From contig JADGJC010000318.1 in NCBI GenBank assembly GCA_027596075.1, positions 9,066 to 44,589 of the forward strand: DNA of 35,524 nucleotides, written 5' to 3'. The DNA comes from Rhizophlyctis rosea. Its lineage: Eukaryota; Chytridiomycota; Chytridiomycetes; Rhizophlyctidales; Rhizophlyctidaceae. Position 1 is the first letter of the stretch; the number at the start of each line of letters is the position of its first letter. The notes beneath the pieces are model-generated. The model searched no databases, was not told where the DNA came from, and saw only the letters and a list, made by a program, of their open reading frames with translations. Shown piece by piece: positions 20,573 to 31,358 of this stretch. The translations under genes were made by a program, and so were the position numbers.

Positions 20573-22352
20573 CTATTCATTCCGTCGTCTATCTGACTTT
20601 CTTCTTTCGCGTGATCTATCTCGGCTACTGGTACTATGGTATGATCTCCGTCGAGAAGGTGACCGCTCGTAATCATCCCCACGCCTTCTAGACTGAGGTG
20701 AGTCTGCTCTGAGACCCCGACGCCCTTCATCTCTATCCTCCCGTCGTCTTTTTCTGTCATCCCCCCTGAGACCTTGATGACCAGATCCCGAGTCAAAATC
20801 CCGGGCTGTGTCCTTTGGTCGGTAGCTGTTCGATGATGAACGAGATTGTGATCTCTCCCTCCAATGAACCCCATTCCGAGAAGAAGAACGATCCACAGAC
20901 TCCCTCTCCTCATGTCTTCCTCCATCATTTCTCCATCTAGTATGGTGATCTATTGAGGAGGCACGAGATCGACCCCTGGAATCTCGTTGTCCCTCACTGC
21001 CTCTATCAGAGGGCTCAGTACGTTCATGCGACATGAACCGGGAGCGTGATGCCGCAGGTGCTTCTTTGCGTGAATTTCGGAGGTCGTTTCTAGGCTGTAA
21101 ACTGTCATCAGCAGCAGAGCAAAAGTTGTCGCCGACAGGTGATTCTGAAGGATGGCGATGCGACTGGGATTGGCCAGAAAGCCTTCTATCATCCAAAAAC
21201 CCCGTTATTGATCTCCGAGGAGACACAGATGCCGAATCTTCATTGCCACCGCCTCCCATTGATGGACGCCGCCGCCAACAATCGTCATAGCGCTGATCGA
21301 AATGTATTTCTGGCATGTGATGGTCTAGTCCTACATTTCTAGAGGGACGAATGTCACACATAAGTATGGCCGATGTCGGAGTGAAAAGCCGTTACCTCCA
21401 AATTCTTCAACCCATTCGTCCCCGACAGCTTCAATAGCCAGAATGCACTGCTCTCCTTCCAGAGGGAGTGACATTTTCCTGGAAGCAATTCCAGCCTGTT
21501 CACTGAAGCAGATCGCTTGGAAGATGCATCAGTGGCTCCCAATTCTCCTTCCCGTGACTGCCCTGATAATTGTGGAAGCACTGCCCCGCGTAACAAAATA
21601 AAAGCGAAGAAGAACATACAAAGGTCTCTTGAACGGTCTCACCCTCCCTCCAAACCGAAGTTGTCCGCTTTCCTTCTTCCCACCCAGCCCACCACCCAAT
21701 CGGCGTGGGATCCACCCTTCCATGGTGCGACTGCGTTCATAGTCCACAAGGATTTGGTAGGAGTCGATGAAAGCTTGATTCATATTCTGTTATCAGAGAG
21801 TGTGAGTCTGATGGATGAATGACATCTGAAGTTATTGTGGGCTCACATGATATGCATCACGGCAATGTTGTGGGTCGGCGAATTGGATGAATGCGTAGCC
21901 TTTTGATTGACCGGTCACTGAGTGTTGTGTTGAGTTGCTTATGGCGGTGGAATACATTGTGACGACTACATACAGATATTGCGAACCACGCGAATATGTG
22001 TTATCTGACCGATATGTGAAAACGCTTCCCGTAGTGTGGCTGTCAAGAGCGTCAACCAGACTGTTGCTATGGCGTCGCTCGCGAAATCACCTAATCACCT
22101 TCCGTCGTTTCCCAATTTAGCTTCCCTACGAAAATTGTCGAGTCAGCAGAAGGTGTTACAAGTGCGTTGCGGGTTGGTGAAGGTGGTTTATCTACGATGA
22201 TGTCAGCCCGAAGGCAGATCAATGGTGGCAAACGGTAAACAAAACTCACAAGTTGCTGATAGCGCTCGCGTTATTGCCTTGTCATGCGGTATTGTATCCG
22301 TTCCGTCTATGCTCCCTGCTTGGATCGGGTCGTACTTCTTTGCATACCACAT
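20573..22352 (-). CDS. SNRNP35: U11/U12 snRNP 35 kDa protein (minor spliceosome)
   Basis: Seven exons (22352-22250, 22191-22099, 22039-21974, 21917-21847, 21786-21620, 21478-21396, 21330-20573) join in frame to 446 residues. The N-terminus, [13 protein letters not shown] then [10 protein letters not shown], matches the family-specific head of U11/U12-35K. The RRM has RNP2 IFVGKL (54-59) and RNP1 KGYAFIQF (93-100). Next come [19 protein letters not shown] (135-153) and LRFGG; U1-70K shares the RRLGGGLGG part, but [11 protein letters not shown] marks the U11 protein. The C-terminal ~250 residues are RS/RD/RE rich, much longer than in animals. The protein binds U11 snRNA and helps recognise U12-type 5' splice sites. 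All of its own introns are GT-AG with U2-like ends. The junction into the RS exon is the least certain. Confidence 0.93.
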
Positions 22353-23530
22353 GCTTGAATGTTTCTGAATGTGATTGGAAAAGTTCGAAATTTGCGGTGG
22401 TTGTCAGTTTTGGGTTGCAATCCTACAGGACCCAGACACTCGGGTCCCATGGCCCCAAATTGGCCCTGGCTCTGCGCAGCAGCAGTAGTAGAAAAAGGAG
22501 ACCCCTGCAAATAAACCAGTGTGTGTCCCGCCCCATGAAAGTCCTGAGACTGGTCATGCCGTCATGCTAGATAAAAGGATGGAATCACATACGGAAAATT
22601 CATCAATGTGTTATTTCAATAGGTGTCAGTAGACACCAAAACCTCATCTCACAGCGGTGGATAGGCTTGACTGATCAATTAGCTGCTCGTCGACATTGCA
22701 TCTGCAAATGCAACAATGATAGAATAAGAGAGAACGATTTACGCACGGTTTGTGAGCTCGACCACCCTTCCTTAGGTTACCGCAAAGAATGAACTCGGCA
22801 ACAGTTGCAGCAAATGTCACAACCCCACACCGGTTGAAACCCTGTCCAAGTTGGACCCGCGCGTGTGGCGGTTGGGTGTGATCGTGCCACACAACTCATT
22901 CAGAGCCTCAAAGATTGCTTTTATGTGCCATTCCAATGCCATTGAAGAGGCATACACCAAGGATGCCGGGGCAATGCCGTTAATGGCCGATAGATTGTGA
23001 TTAGCTGTTCAAAATGTATGTTATCTCATCCCATCCGCGATCACGTTCTCAAGTGCATCAGGTTTCAATGGAACCCAATGACCAATCCCAATGGTCGGAT
23101 TGTGTACCACCTGGCACTGCAACCCCAGCCACATGCGTCGTCATCATCCCATCGCCAAAGGGAGGCCATGTCGCATGTGCCCCCACTTGACTGGTGACTG
23201 GTCGGATAGACCCGAGATGGGGGGCTTCGGCTGCTCCGGAAAATAGATTGGGAGGCACGAACAAACATTGCATTGCGTACTAGTGCGCGTTGTTCTCAGC
23301 AAACCCTTTTTCCCTTCCCTTTGAGCCTTGCTCATTACTCTTAGACACTGCATAGGAACGTAGCATGTTATTGTAGTTTACGTAAACGGTCCATATCTGG
23401 TCCCTCTGTAACTAGTTGGGGCCCTCCTTTGATAGAACCTCTTTATAGTATACTTTTGTTGACTGGCTGATCACGCAGCCTTCACCATCTTTTTCAATCT
23501 CCCCTACTACCCAGCGGTACCATAATCACG
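22353..23530. promoter_or_regulatory. Divergent intergenic, SNRNP35 / PAQR
   Basis: About 1.2 kb between divergent genes. Forward and inverted CCAAT-type motifs cluster near 23070-23100, and TTTATAGTATAC lies at 23441-23452, about 80 bp before the PAQR start, a plausible TATA-like element. No exon or RNA gene was recognised. Confidence 0.45.
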
Positions 23531-24976
23531 ATGGAGTCCAGTTCCACTTTTGCAAACGCACACGCGAGCATCAGCTCGTCGTCCGTTTCCAGCATCTCTT
23601 CTTATGTTCATGGTGAGTATCAGTTGTTGCAACAATTCAATACTTTGTCTAACACCCCTTTTTGTTGCTTTGTGTGGAATCAATCATAGAACGTCGCAGG
23701 TCGGCTACAGCGGCGACGTCAGAGTTGCGGGAGCGGATTGTGCATCAAGGAATGGAAATGGCGGAGGTGGTCAGAGAAACGAGGGAGAAAGGGAAAGCTT
23801 GGTGGCAAAAGGGGCGGCTAAGGTTGTTCAAGTTCGAGGTAAGGCCCTATCCAGCAATTTCTGTCGGGCTGAATCAGTGGATTAAATATGGTTCTGCTTA
23901 CTCTTTAGGACGTGCCACGGTACCTTCAGGACAATGATTACATCCGCTCAGGCTATCGCGCAAATTATACTTACGTTGAGAATTGGATTTCACTCGTACA
24001 TTTCCATAATGAGTCGGTTCGTATTCTTTGGCCAGATTCCTGCATCTGGATCAGATTTCGTGGTCAAATCTCTGATCCTGTATAACTTTGAACAGGGCAA
24101 CGTGTGGACACACCTCTCAGCATTCATCGTCACAATCGGCCTGATCTTCATGGCATTCTTCACCGAAATCCACCCAAACGCAGCATTCTCCGACCGGATA
24201 GTCCTAGCCGCGTTCTTGTTCTCTGGCTCCCTCACCTTCTTGTTCTCAACGCTGTTCCATCTTCACTCGTGTCATTCTGAGAAGGCTTATGTTGCATTTG
24301 GCTGCCTGGACTATTCAGGGTATGTGATGCGCGACGCATAAGTTCTACAAGACTCGCAAGGAAATGATTACAGTCCTCACACTTAACCATCCTCTAGCAT
24401 CTCCGCCCTAATCTGCGGTTCCGCCGCCGCCGTTACATACTACACCTTCTACTGCTGGAACACCGCATCAACATTCTGGCTCGTCCTCCTAATCTTCGTC
24501 AACCTCCTCGGGATCTTCGGCCCACTATACAAACCCTGGGCCACCGCCGCCTTCCGCAAATGGCGCGCCCTCCTTTACGTCATGAGCGGCGTCCTCTCTG
24601 GCGCCCCCATGCTTCATTACCTTCTTGAACACGGCACCAGCGCCCTGCCGTCATCTGACAAGTATTTCGCCATCCCTGGCGTGTTCGCCATGGCGGCATT
24701 CTACTTGATGGGCGTGGTGGTGTATGTGGCGCGGTTCCCTGAACGCTTGGCGCCTGGAAAGTTCGATTATATTTTGCATTCGCATCAGATTTGGCATTGC
24801 TTTGTGGTTGCGGCGGCGTTTACGCATTGTAAAGGTTGGTGACTGATGCCTTCAAATGATCGACGCGTTGAAATGGAAAGCACTGACGGACTTTCTTTTT
24901 GGAAACAGCTATCCTGGCGTTCATGGCCTGGCGACTCGACCAAAACACATGCCCGGTATCGCCTTTGTCGGCTTAG
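23531..24976 (+). CDS. PAQR family membrane protein (adiponectin receptor / IZH type)
   Basis: Six exons (23531-23612, 23690-23838, 23909-24016, 24096-24319, 24398-24834, 24909-24976) join in frame to 355 residues. An N-terminal cytosolic part of about 90 residues leads to DVPRYLQDNDYIRSGYR and the family signature HNESGNVWTHL, followed by seven hydrophobic segments. The three-His zinc site is visible: FSTLFHLHSCHS after TM2 and HSHQIWHC..FTHCK near the end. Animal AdipoRs have ceramidase activity at this site; yeast IZH proteins act in zinc and sterol homeostasis. The ligand here is unknown. The protein ends shortly after TM7. Confidence 0.92.
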
Positions 24977-25627
24977 ACTTGCCACCTACCATTTTTTGTA
25001 TGTGGGACAACGACGATGGTCAACCCATCATATGGGTGAGGGGTGAGGGGTGGGCGTGTGGGGCTTTCTTCCTCTTGATGAACAGGACTTCTTCAGCTTG
25101 ACTTTTTTCTTGTATATTGTGTGTGGGGTTCTTGAACTTTTTCCTATATGGTTCTGTGTTTATTAGTTAGCTATGGGTTTAGGAAATTGGAGGCGGAAAT
25201 TTGGAAAAAAAACAAGAGATTAACAACGACAACGTGATCGTATGTATCCAGTGCGGAACAGCGAGTAAACGGAGTTTTTTTTAGTTGTAGTGTAAGGATT
25301 TGGGTTTTGAATAGATTTTCGATGTATGAGCTTTTGCAGAGTTTGAGCGGTGAAAGTGGTGAGGTGGACGGGTGATTGATAGCTATCATGGGACTTTTCC
25401 CACGCGCCAGCTGCTGTAATGGAGTCAGTTGCGGACGCTTGTATGGATCAACCACCCGTCAGCAACCCCGTGTAGGACACTGAATTCGCAGATATCAGCC
25501 AACTGGTGTCTTAAATTATATATACGAAGACAGCGATCTATGGAAACTGATGTAAACAAACTTCACGCGTACTAGGTGCCGGATGGAGACTATCAACAAA
25601 AGGTGTTACGCAAAGTACATAACCCGG
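24977..25627. other. Convergent 3' region
   Basis: Tail-to-tail space between PAQR and PBDC1. It contains A- and T-rich runs compatible with poly(A) signals on both strands; no gene was recognised. Confidence 0.5.
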
Positions 25628-26353
25628 TCATGACGAAGGAGATTTGTGGAAAGCGTCGTTTGCGCCCTCTCGGTTCCGTGCAATTTCAATAGCGTAGAAT
25701 TGTAATCGGATTGCTAGTGGTGCTGGATGAGGGGCTGATTGTGCATCACATAATGTTGAAAGGCAAACCCACCAAAAAATGCATTATCCTCCGCATAGTC
25801 CTCCGCTGATCTTAGTCGTAGGAGTGTGCCGAAATTGTGATCCATCACTTTCTTGTCCCACCTGGAGTAATGATAGCCCAATGAGAGATGCGGTCGATTG
25901 ATGTACATTGAGAATCTTCCATGCATTTGGTTTTACGTACTTGCCCGCAAACTGCCTCCATTTAGCCTTAGACTTCTCCGTCTTGAACTCCTCCAGATCC
26001 AATGATGTTACGTCAAGGTCTGGCCACTCTTTGCGGAATTCGGTGTAGAGCTCGTCATCGACTCTGGAGTGTAGACGAGTGGATACGTTAGGAAGTTGGG
26101 TTGGGAATTTGTAGAGTTTGGAGGTCAGGGAATTACGACAAGTACTTTGTTAGCTTCAGTTTACTTGGCTCGACGGCGTGCAAGAGTTTTACGTATGTTT
26201 CGGCGTGGTGCATGGCTTTGACTGCCCATTGTTTTTCGATATCTGGGTGTGGGCAAGGTGAGTGTGTTGGTCGCGCTATGTGACGGAAAGGGACAGAGTG
26301 GACATACCAGGGTGGTTATCAGCCGTTTCAGCTGTTATTCCGGCAACGGACAT
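25628..26353 (-). CDS. PBDC1: PBDC1 / yeast YPL225W (Chp1) homologue
   Basis: Five exons (26353-26308, 26242-26146, 26063-25941, 25861-25773, 25713-25628) join in frame to 146 residues. Conserved runs in order are AMHHAETYVKLL, LKLTKVDDELYTEFRKEWP, KSKAKWRQFAG, FGTLLRLRSAEDYAEDNAF and the end motif LQFYAIEIARNREG. The last run lies in a short final exon beyond a 59-bp intron. The small cytosolic PBDC1 family includes yeast YPL225W, reported as a ribosome-associated chaperone for nascent eEF1A. The older name 'polysaccharide biosynthesis domain' is misleading. The gene is complete, without the acidic tail found in mammals. Confidence 0.9.
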
Positions 26354-26716
26354 GTTTGCGTTTCTGTTGGGTGGTATATGAGTTGACGAGGTGACAGACT
26401 GACAGTTGCAATTTGTTTGGGAAAGACGAATCGCAGTGGAAACGATGGGGGCTATTTTTGGGTCCCGGAAAATTCCCAGCCGGTTTGTGCACTAAGATTG
26501 TGATGCAATAGATCCAATCAAGCCACCATTATCCACTCGCCTCAGATGATGGTCGCATGAAGTTGACTGACATAACAATACGTCCATTAGTAGGTATGGT
26601 TCATTTACTTCCAAAGGCATGCGACAAGCTTGTAGCTTTCTTCCGCAAAGTTGCATACAATTAATGGTACACTATATACATTGATGTACAAAATTAGCAG
26701 GAAACGGTAACCAGCA
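26354..26716. promoter_or_regulatory. Upstream region of PBDC1
   Basis: About 360 bp between the PBDC1 start and the end of the TFIIIC subunit gene, both leftward. No coding feature was seen. Confidence 0.45.
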
Positions 26717-27449
26717 TTATGTTTGTGTCTCGGCGTTGGGCATGTCCACATCGGACGCTTGCTCGTTCCCATCAGAGGTTGTCGCCTCCCTCATCACCGT
26801 ATCAGCCGCGACGGGCGTATTGCCTTCCTCCCCCTCCACCGCACCTTTCCCCTTCCCTTGCCCAACCTTCCGCGGTTCAAGAACTACACGCGTCATTCTG
26901 AGCTTCTTTGTTGAATAGCCGACCAGTTTCATGTCTACTTCAGATCTGCTGGGGGCCGTGGAAAATGGCAATGGGCCCTGTGGTGCACCTGCGAATGTTA
27001 TGACGATGAGACACACATCGGAATGCGATGCTGCATTGATTCAAATTGAAGTCCCATACGTTTTGGTTTGTTCTCGTCATGCGGTGTCGATGAAAATATC
27101 AGATCTGTCCCGAGGCATTGGTCAAATTGCCCTTGGTATATCAGATTTCCGATTCGGAGGAACGGATGAGGTGTGTCCACGCCCTGATATTGCGCGTCAA
27201 TTTTGGGTTGATTGGTAGTTTGCACAAGGTTTTGTTACCGTTATGGAGATTCCCTCGTGCTTTGCTGCCGCGTTTGTTATTACTGAGTGTGTCATTTCCG
27301 TGCCGATGTCCATGACAATGTATGAAACCTGCAGCAAACTGAGATTTCGGGTTCATAGGAGTCACCCCTTGGCCACCCACCTCTTCCTCATATTCGTCGT
27401 CCGACTCGTGCTCTCGGCCGCTTTGCCGACTCCGAGTGACCTGAGACAT
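26717..27449 (-). CDS. GTF3C6: TFIIIC subunit 6 (GTF3C6 / tau55 C-terminal domain family)
   Basis: Four exons (27449-27381, 27328-27239, 27183-27060, 26988-26717) join in frame to 184 residues. After an acidic head (SDDEYEEEV) comes SYIVMDIGTEMTHSV, then GVDTPHPFLRIGNLIYQG and QCLGTDLIF, and further on LVGYSTKKLRMTRVVL. This order and spacing match human GTF3C6 (a GIDTERP-like motif, the GT-x-x-IF strand, then a KKLSMTR-like motif) and the TFIIIC_sub6 domain. TFIIIC recognises A and B boxes of tRNA genes and recruits TFIIIB for RNA polymerase III. The C-terminus is acidic and low-complexity. The third intron is the least certain. Confidence 0.85.
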
Positions 27450-28022
27450 GCTTGTGCAGTGTGATATGGAACCAGTGGTTAGTATGCCCCGCCTTGTATG
27501 AACGCCTATCCGTGGCTGAGTGTATTCGGGAAAGATAATCTTGGGAAAGCTCAAGATCCAATGAAACGTTGGGACCCTTTTGGGCTGGGTGTTGCGTGTT
27601 GAATTTGACGGGATCCAGACTGCAGTGTGGCTTTGCCGCAAGCCTTTGCTGCACATGTCCGATTTTGTGAAGGGCGCTGCGCACAATTTGGTGCGTTTTT
27701 TCCCATTCCTTCCTGCTTTCACAATCCATTACCGACGCGAATCACTTAGAAATAACACCCTTGACAAACAATATCAATAGCGCGCTACACCTAAACCTGG
27801 GAAGCGCAACACCGCAGAAGAACATCAAAATCGCATTCAACGCTCAGAGGTGTTGCCCTTGACTTTATTTACAAACAAAACTATCTCCAATAGGTGCGTT
27901 CCCACGCCGTACATTAGCAGCGGAATCTTAACCTAACAAGGTGCTTCCACGTCTTAGCTGAAAAAATTGTTATAGCGGAGTGATACCACCGAAACTGAAT
28001 TTCAAATCATATCAAGCCCACC
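27450..28022. promoter_or_regulatory. Divergent promoter region, TFIIIC sub6 / RanGAP1
   Basis: The interval separates divergent start codons. Open frames continue upstream of 27449 on the reverse strand, but their residues are not conserved and are probably 5' UTR. No RNA gene was seen. Confidence 0.45.
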
Positions 28023-29318
28023 ATGACAACCGATTTCCCAAAAGTTGTTTACTCAATCGAAGGCAAGGGTCTAAAACTCAACTCCGAAGAAGATGCCAAG
28101 ACGTATGCGGACGCCATCCGTGACACGCAAGGGCTTACGGAGATCCGGTTGGGAGGTAACACATTTGGGGTTGGTGCGGGGAAGGCGATTGCAAGCGCTT
28201 TGAAGGACCAGGATGCTTTGCAGGTAGATGAGGGTGGCTGCTGCGATTGATATACAAAGGCTCATTTAATGTTTGTTGAATCTTATAGACTGCGGCGTTG
28301 AGTGACATGTTCACAGGACGGCTCAAGGACGAGATTCCATTGGTGCTCGAGGCACTAGGAGATGCGTTGGAGAACAAGGTACGGGATGATTTCATGGCTT
28401 GTGGCTGCTGCATGACCAGCTAATAATTGAGCGCTCCTCCAACAGAAACACCTCATCGAATTGGACCTATCCGATAATGCTTTCGGTCCAGCAGGTGCAA
28501 AACCGCTTCAAAAGCTTCTTACAAACAACCGCCACATCGAAATCCTCAAACTCAACAACAACGGTCTCGGAATCGAAGGTGGCCGTCTCATCGCCGCCGC
28601 CCTCAAAGCCGCACAAGACGCAAACATCGCTGAAGGCCGCAAATCCTCCCTCCGCGTCATCGTCTGCGGTCGCAACCGACTCGAAAGCCCCGGAGCATCC
28701 CATCTGGCCGAAGCATTCGAGGCCCACGCCGAGAGTTTGGAGCAGATCCGGATGCCGCAAAACAGCATCCGCCCAGAAGGGGTCCAACGCCTGGCCTCCG
28801 CCTTCTCAAAATGCACAAAATTGGAGCACCTGGATCTCCAAGACAACACCTTCACGGAGCCCGGATCAAAAGCCATCGCGGGAGCCTTGGAGAACTGGCC
28901 AAACCTGAAGCACCTCAACGTCGGTGACTGTCTCCTCTCGGCGGACGGCGGACTGGCCATCATCAAGGCTCTCACCGCAGGACACGAGAAGTTGGAAAAG
29001 CTGAATCTGTCGTTCGGGGAGATTGACAAGCGTGGGGCGAAGTTGGTTGCGGGGATGCTGGCCAACAAGGCGGCGTTGGAGAGTGTGGAGCTCAATGGGA
29101 ATGCGTTCGACCCGGAGGGATCGTATGTGCAGGCCATCAGGGACGTGTTGAGGGGGCACGGGAACGAGGATGCTCTGGATGAGTTGGATGAGATGGAAAG
29201 GGACGAGGAGGACGAGGACGAGGAGGAGAACGAGGATGAGGAGGCGGAGCAGGGTGGCGAGAAGGATGAGGATGACCTGGATGATTTGGCCAAGGCTGTC
29301 GGGGGTTTGAAGGTGTAA
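28023..29318 (+). CDS. RNA1: Ran GTPase-activating protein (RanGAP1 / Rna1)
   Basis: Three exons (28023-28223, 28289-28378, 28446-29318) join in frame to 387 residues. It is an LRR protein with repeats such as LTEIRLGGNTFGVGAG, LIELDLSDNAFGPAGAK and LEHLDLQDNTF. The catalytic hallmarks are VCGRNRLES (the Arg/Asn loop of Rna1) and MPQNSIRPEG. The C-terminal tail (about 340-375) is nearly all Asp/Glu, then LDDLAKAVGGLKV. RanGAP stimulates GTP hydrolysis by Ran on the cytoplasmic side of the nuclear pore and so drives nuclear transport. Length and architecture match yeast Rna1 and lack the vertebrate SUMO domain. This is the last host gene before the virus-like segment. Confidence 0.95.
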
Positions 29319-29588
29319 ACAGGGTGCTGGTGTCTCGTTGGGGATATGATGGGTGGACGAATGTTTCTTCTTTACTTTATTTCCCTTTTTTCCTCCAGCT
29401 TAGATTGCGTACTTGTGGACATACCCCGGTGAAATTGTTGTAGGATGCACCAGTCGGGAGACTTCAACCTCTCCACTTGCTGGTGTATCATGATGTACTC
29501 CCCTCCCTTTGTAATTTGGCTCCTTTCCCCTTTCCCTTGTAATTTACTTTACTTATTGCCCAAATCATACAAGATTCGTCGCGCTTGA
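29319..29588. other. 3' flank of RanGAP1 up to the virus-like segment
   Basis: A 10-bp inverted repeat with one mismatch (GATGCACCAG at 29444-29453, CTGGTGTATC at 29480-29489) lies about 125 bp after the stop and could fold in the RanGAP1 3' UTR. T-rich runs around 29370-29390 and 29510-29560 suit 3' processing. No coding feature. Confidence 0.45.
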
Positions 29589-29792
29589 TATACATTTCAG
29601 CGCAAAGGAGGAACGACCATCGCGGGGGCGCCCGACTTCAGGGATTATGAAGGAGTCCTTACGTCCATAATCGATGATGACGTCGAGGCCCCCGACGTGC
29701 GCGCGGCTGCCGCGACCATACTGGAAACGGCGCGGCGGAGTCTCTATGACGAGTATATCATCGTGGCGGATGACGGGAACGAAGGCGTTTAG
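29589..29792 (+). pseudogene. 5'-truncated ORF fragment at the left junction
   Basis: A frame open from just after a TGA at 29586-29588 to a TAG at 29790 encodes about 67 residues with no start codon. From 29601 it has coding-like composition (DFRDYEGVLTSIIDDDVEAP and a helical AAAATILETARRSLYDEYI stretch). The lack of a start suggests that the insertion junction or a deletion removed the N-terminus. TTTCAG just before 29601 could alternatively be a splice acceptor of an unseen exon. No family was recognised. Confidence 0.45.
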
Positions 29793-29793
29793 A

Positions 29794-29810
29794 TCGCGAC
29801 TAGATCGCGA
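29794..29810. terminator. Hairpin at converging 3' ends
   Basis: TCGCGA, a CTAGA loop, then TCGCGA gives a perfect 6-bp stem. It sits between and across the stops of the rightward fragment (29792) and the leftward thioredoxin-like ORF (29800-29802). Several giant viruses end transcripts at hairpins; here that role is inference. Confidence 0.45.
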
Positions 29811-30189
29811 AATTTTCCACCAGGTCCAACGCGTCTCTGGAACCTGAATAGCGCGACAACTTTCCGTCGTTGTTGATTTTGAATAATGTCGGATACGTCT
29901 TGACGCCGAGGTCTTTCGATTTCCACCTTGTCTCCAAGTTCTCTTCCGCCTTCATGTAAAAGACGTCGAAGGCCGCTACGGAGGTCGCTTGCGTCAGCTC
30001 ATCCTCCAGCTGCCAGCAATACTTGCAATTGTCCTTTGTCACTGCGAACAGCCCGTTATGTACATACCGGTGCTGGGGGTCGGCGGTGAGGTAGAAACGG
30101 TCGCCCATTTGGACGATCTCATCTGGTGTCACCTTGCGCCCGATCATGTAAGTACCTCCGGAAAATAAAGCAGCGGGTGGCCGCTTCAT
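29800..30189 (-). CDS. Thioredoxin-fold protein (virus-like segment)
   Basis: The frame gives 129 residues from the ATG at 30189; in-frame ATGs at 30150 and 30108 are alternatives, and only the last avoids overlap with the upstream ORF. It has a CxxC redox site (DNCKYCWQLEDEL), a beta strand (VAAFDVFYMKAEEN) and the cis-Pro motif (VKTYPTLFKI) before a glycine-containing strand and C-terminal helix (DALDLVENF). That is the order of a thioredoxin fold, so a thiol-disulfide oxidoreductase is likely, perhaps for folding virion proteins in the cytosol as large DNA viruses often do. The substrate is unknown. The frame is intact despite decay in the neighbouring fibre gene. Confidence 0.7.
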   Translation of the reverse strand: MKRPPAALFSGGTYMIGRKVTPDEIVQMGDRFYLTADPQHRYVHNGLFAVTKDNCKYCWQLEDELTQATSVAAFDVFYMKAEENLETRWKSKDLGVKTYPTLFKINNDGKLSRYSGSRDALDLVENFAI

Positions 30190-31297
30190 CCCAAGCCCTG
30201 GGTGACACTGACGCTAAACGGGTGCCCGATAGAATTTGCGTTGCGATGGACCGCAATCGCGTCGTACCGTCATCGAGTATGATGAAGAGTCTCCACACGT
30301 GTTCATGAGCTGAATTGACCTTCCCCCCAAGACCTGTCATCACGACCTTCTTGTATCCAGGGTTGGCGCGGGTTCCCGGGGCCGGTAAATCGAAATGCCG
30401 CGTCGCCACGTCTTTTCCATGGGACCAGTCATAGATACGCACCGTCACGCCGCAGGGGTCAGAGGCCCCATCCTCACGGAAATACTCTAGGTATAAACCT
30501 ACACCCATGATAGTGGTGTTCTCCTTTGTTGTACGCGGTTGTACCATCGCCGCCAGGGGCACTTCGTCGGTGCCGGATAATTCCCTGCTGTACTGCGCGT
30601 AATTGTCCTTGCTGTCCACAATGTAGTACTCGTCCGCCGATGGTTCAACAAAAGCGCTGACGTACTGATCCAGCTTGCGGATCTCCTTTAAAGTCAATGG
30701 TCGCGCTACGAGGATGTGGACGTAAGGAGTCTCACCGCAATATACCCACTGAATGACATCCGGACCGAACGCATTGCATTGAAGGAAGTTCTGCAAACAT
30801 ATGTCCATCTTGACGGTCTTCTTGTATACGATGTCGACGCGGGTATCCTTGCTCATGGGCCCGTCATCTTGCTCCGTTTCTTGCATCGTCATCTCGCTGT
30901 TGCACTCGATGACCGGGAACATGATGGGAGGGTTGGCGTCAGCGATCAACGGGCGGGGCCGCAAGAAATCATCGTAGCCAGCCCATGGGTCGTTCTCGTC
31001 CCAGGGTGGCATCTCGGGCTCGGGCGCGGTGGGGTCCACCACGATGGGTTCTTCTCCATCACCGACGCCTCCACTGTTGTCTCCGGTGCCGTCATCTGAT
31101 TGGGTGGCTTCCGCCGGTGGGTCGCCGCTCACGTCTGCATCAGGCTCCGCGCCGGCATCCTGTTGGGTATCTTCCGCCGGTGGGTTGCTGCCGACGTCTG
31201 CATCAGGCTCCGCGTCACCGGCGTCGGCGGGCGCGGGCGTAGGGTCGTCGGCTGCCACCGTTGTATCTAGATTTTCCTCATGTTCTGCGCTGCTCAT
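30119..31297 (-). CDS. Orphan 392-residue protein with acidic repeat N-terminus
   Basis: The frame is intact. The first ~115 residues are acidic and Pro/Ala rich and contain two copies of a 21-residue unit (AEPDADVGSNPPAEDTQ and AEPDADVSGDPPAEATQ), mirrored as a 63-bp direct repeat near 31135-31215. The remaining ~270 residues look globular, with mixed beta-like segments (DIVYKKTVKMDICLQNFL, TPYVHILVARPLTLKEI, EYYIVDSKDNYAQYS, MGVGLYLEYFREDG) and a few Cys. No signal peptide or membrane span was seen and no family recognised. Its 3' end overlaps the thioredoxin-like ORF by up to 71 nt, which is common in viruses and unlike the host genes. Confidence 0.6.
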   Translation of the reverse strand: MSSAEHEENLDTTVAADDPTPAPADAGDAEPDADVGSNPPAEDTQQDAGAEPDADVSGDPPAEATQSDDGTGDNSGGVGDGEEPIVVDPTAPEPEMPPWDENDPWAGYDDFLRPRPLIADANPPIMFPVIECNSEMTMQETEQDDGPMSKDTRVDIVYKKTVKMDICLQNFLQCNAFGPDVIQWVYCGETPYVHILVARPLTLKEIRKLDQYVSAFVEPSADEYYIVDSKDNYAQYSRELSGTDEVPLAAMVQPRTTKENTTIMGVGLYLEYFREDGASDPCGVTVRIYDWSHGKDVATRHFDLPAPGTRANPGYKKVVMTGLGGKVNSAHEHVWRLFIILDDGTTRLRSIATQILSGTRLASVSPRAWDEAATRCFIFRRYLHDRAQGDTR

Positions 31298-31358
31298 GTC
31301 CTGCCGTTGGGTGAGAAAAATATTCTGAAACTCCAGCCATTAGGCACTGCGCGCCAAC

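Noticed and set aside
24320..24397. PAQR intron with CACTTAAC near its 3' end, suggesting a U12-type intron
   Set aside because: The donor is GTATGT, a normal U2-type site, and CTTAAC also suits a U2 branch point.
28508..29293. Reverse ORF (261 codons) opposite RanGAP1
   Set aside because: It is the antisense of conserved LRR coding sequence; its Ser-rich N-terminus mirrors the acidic tail codons.
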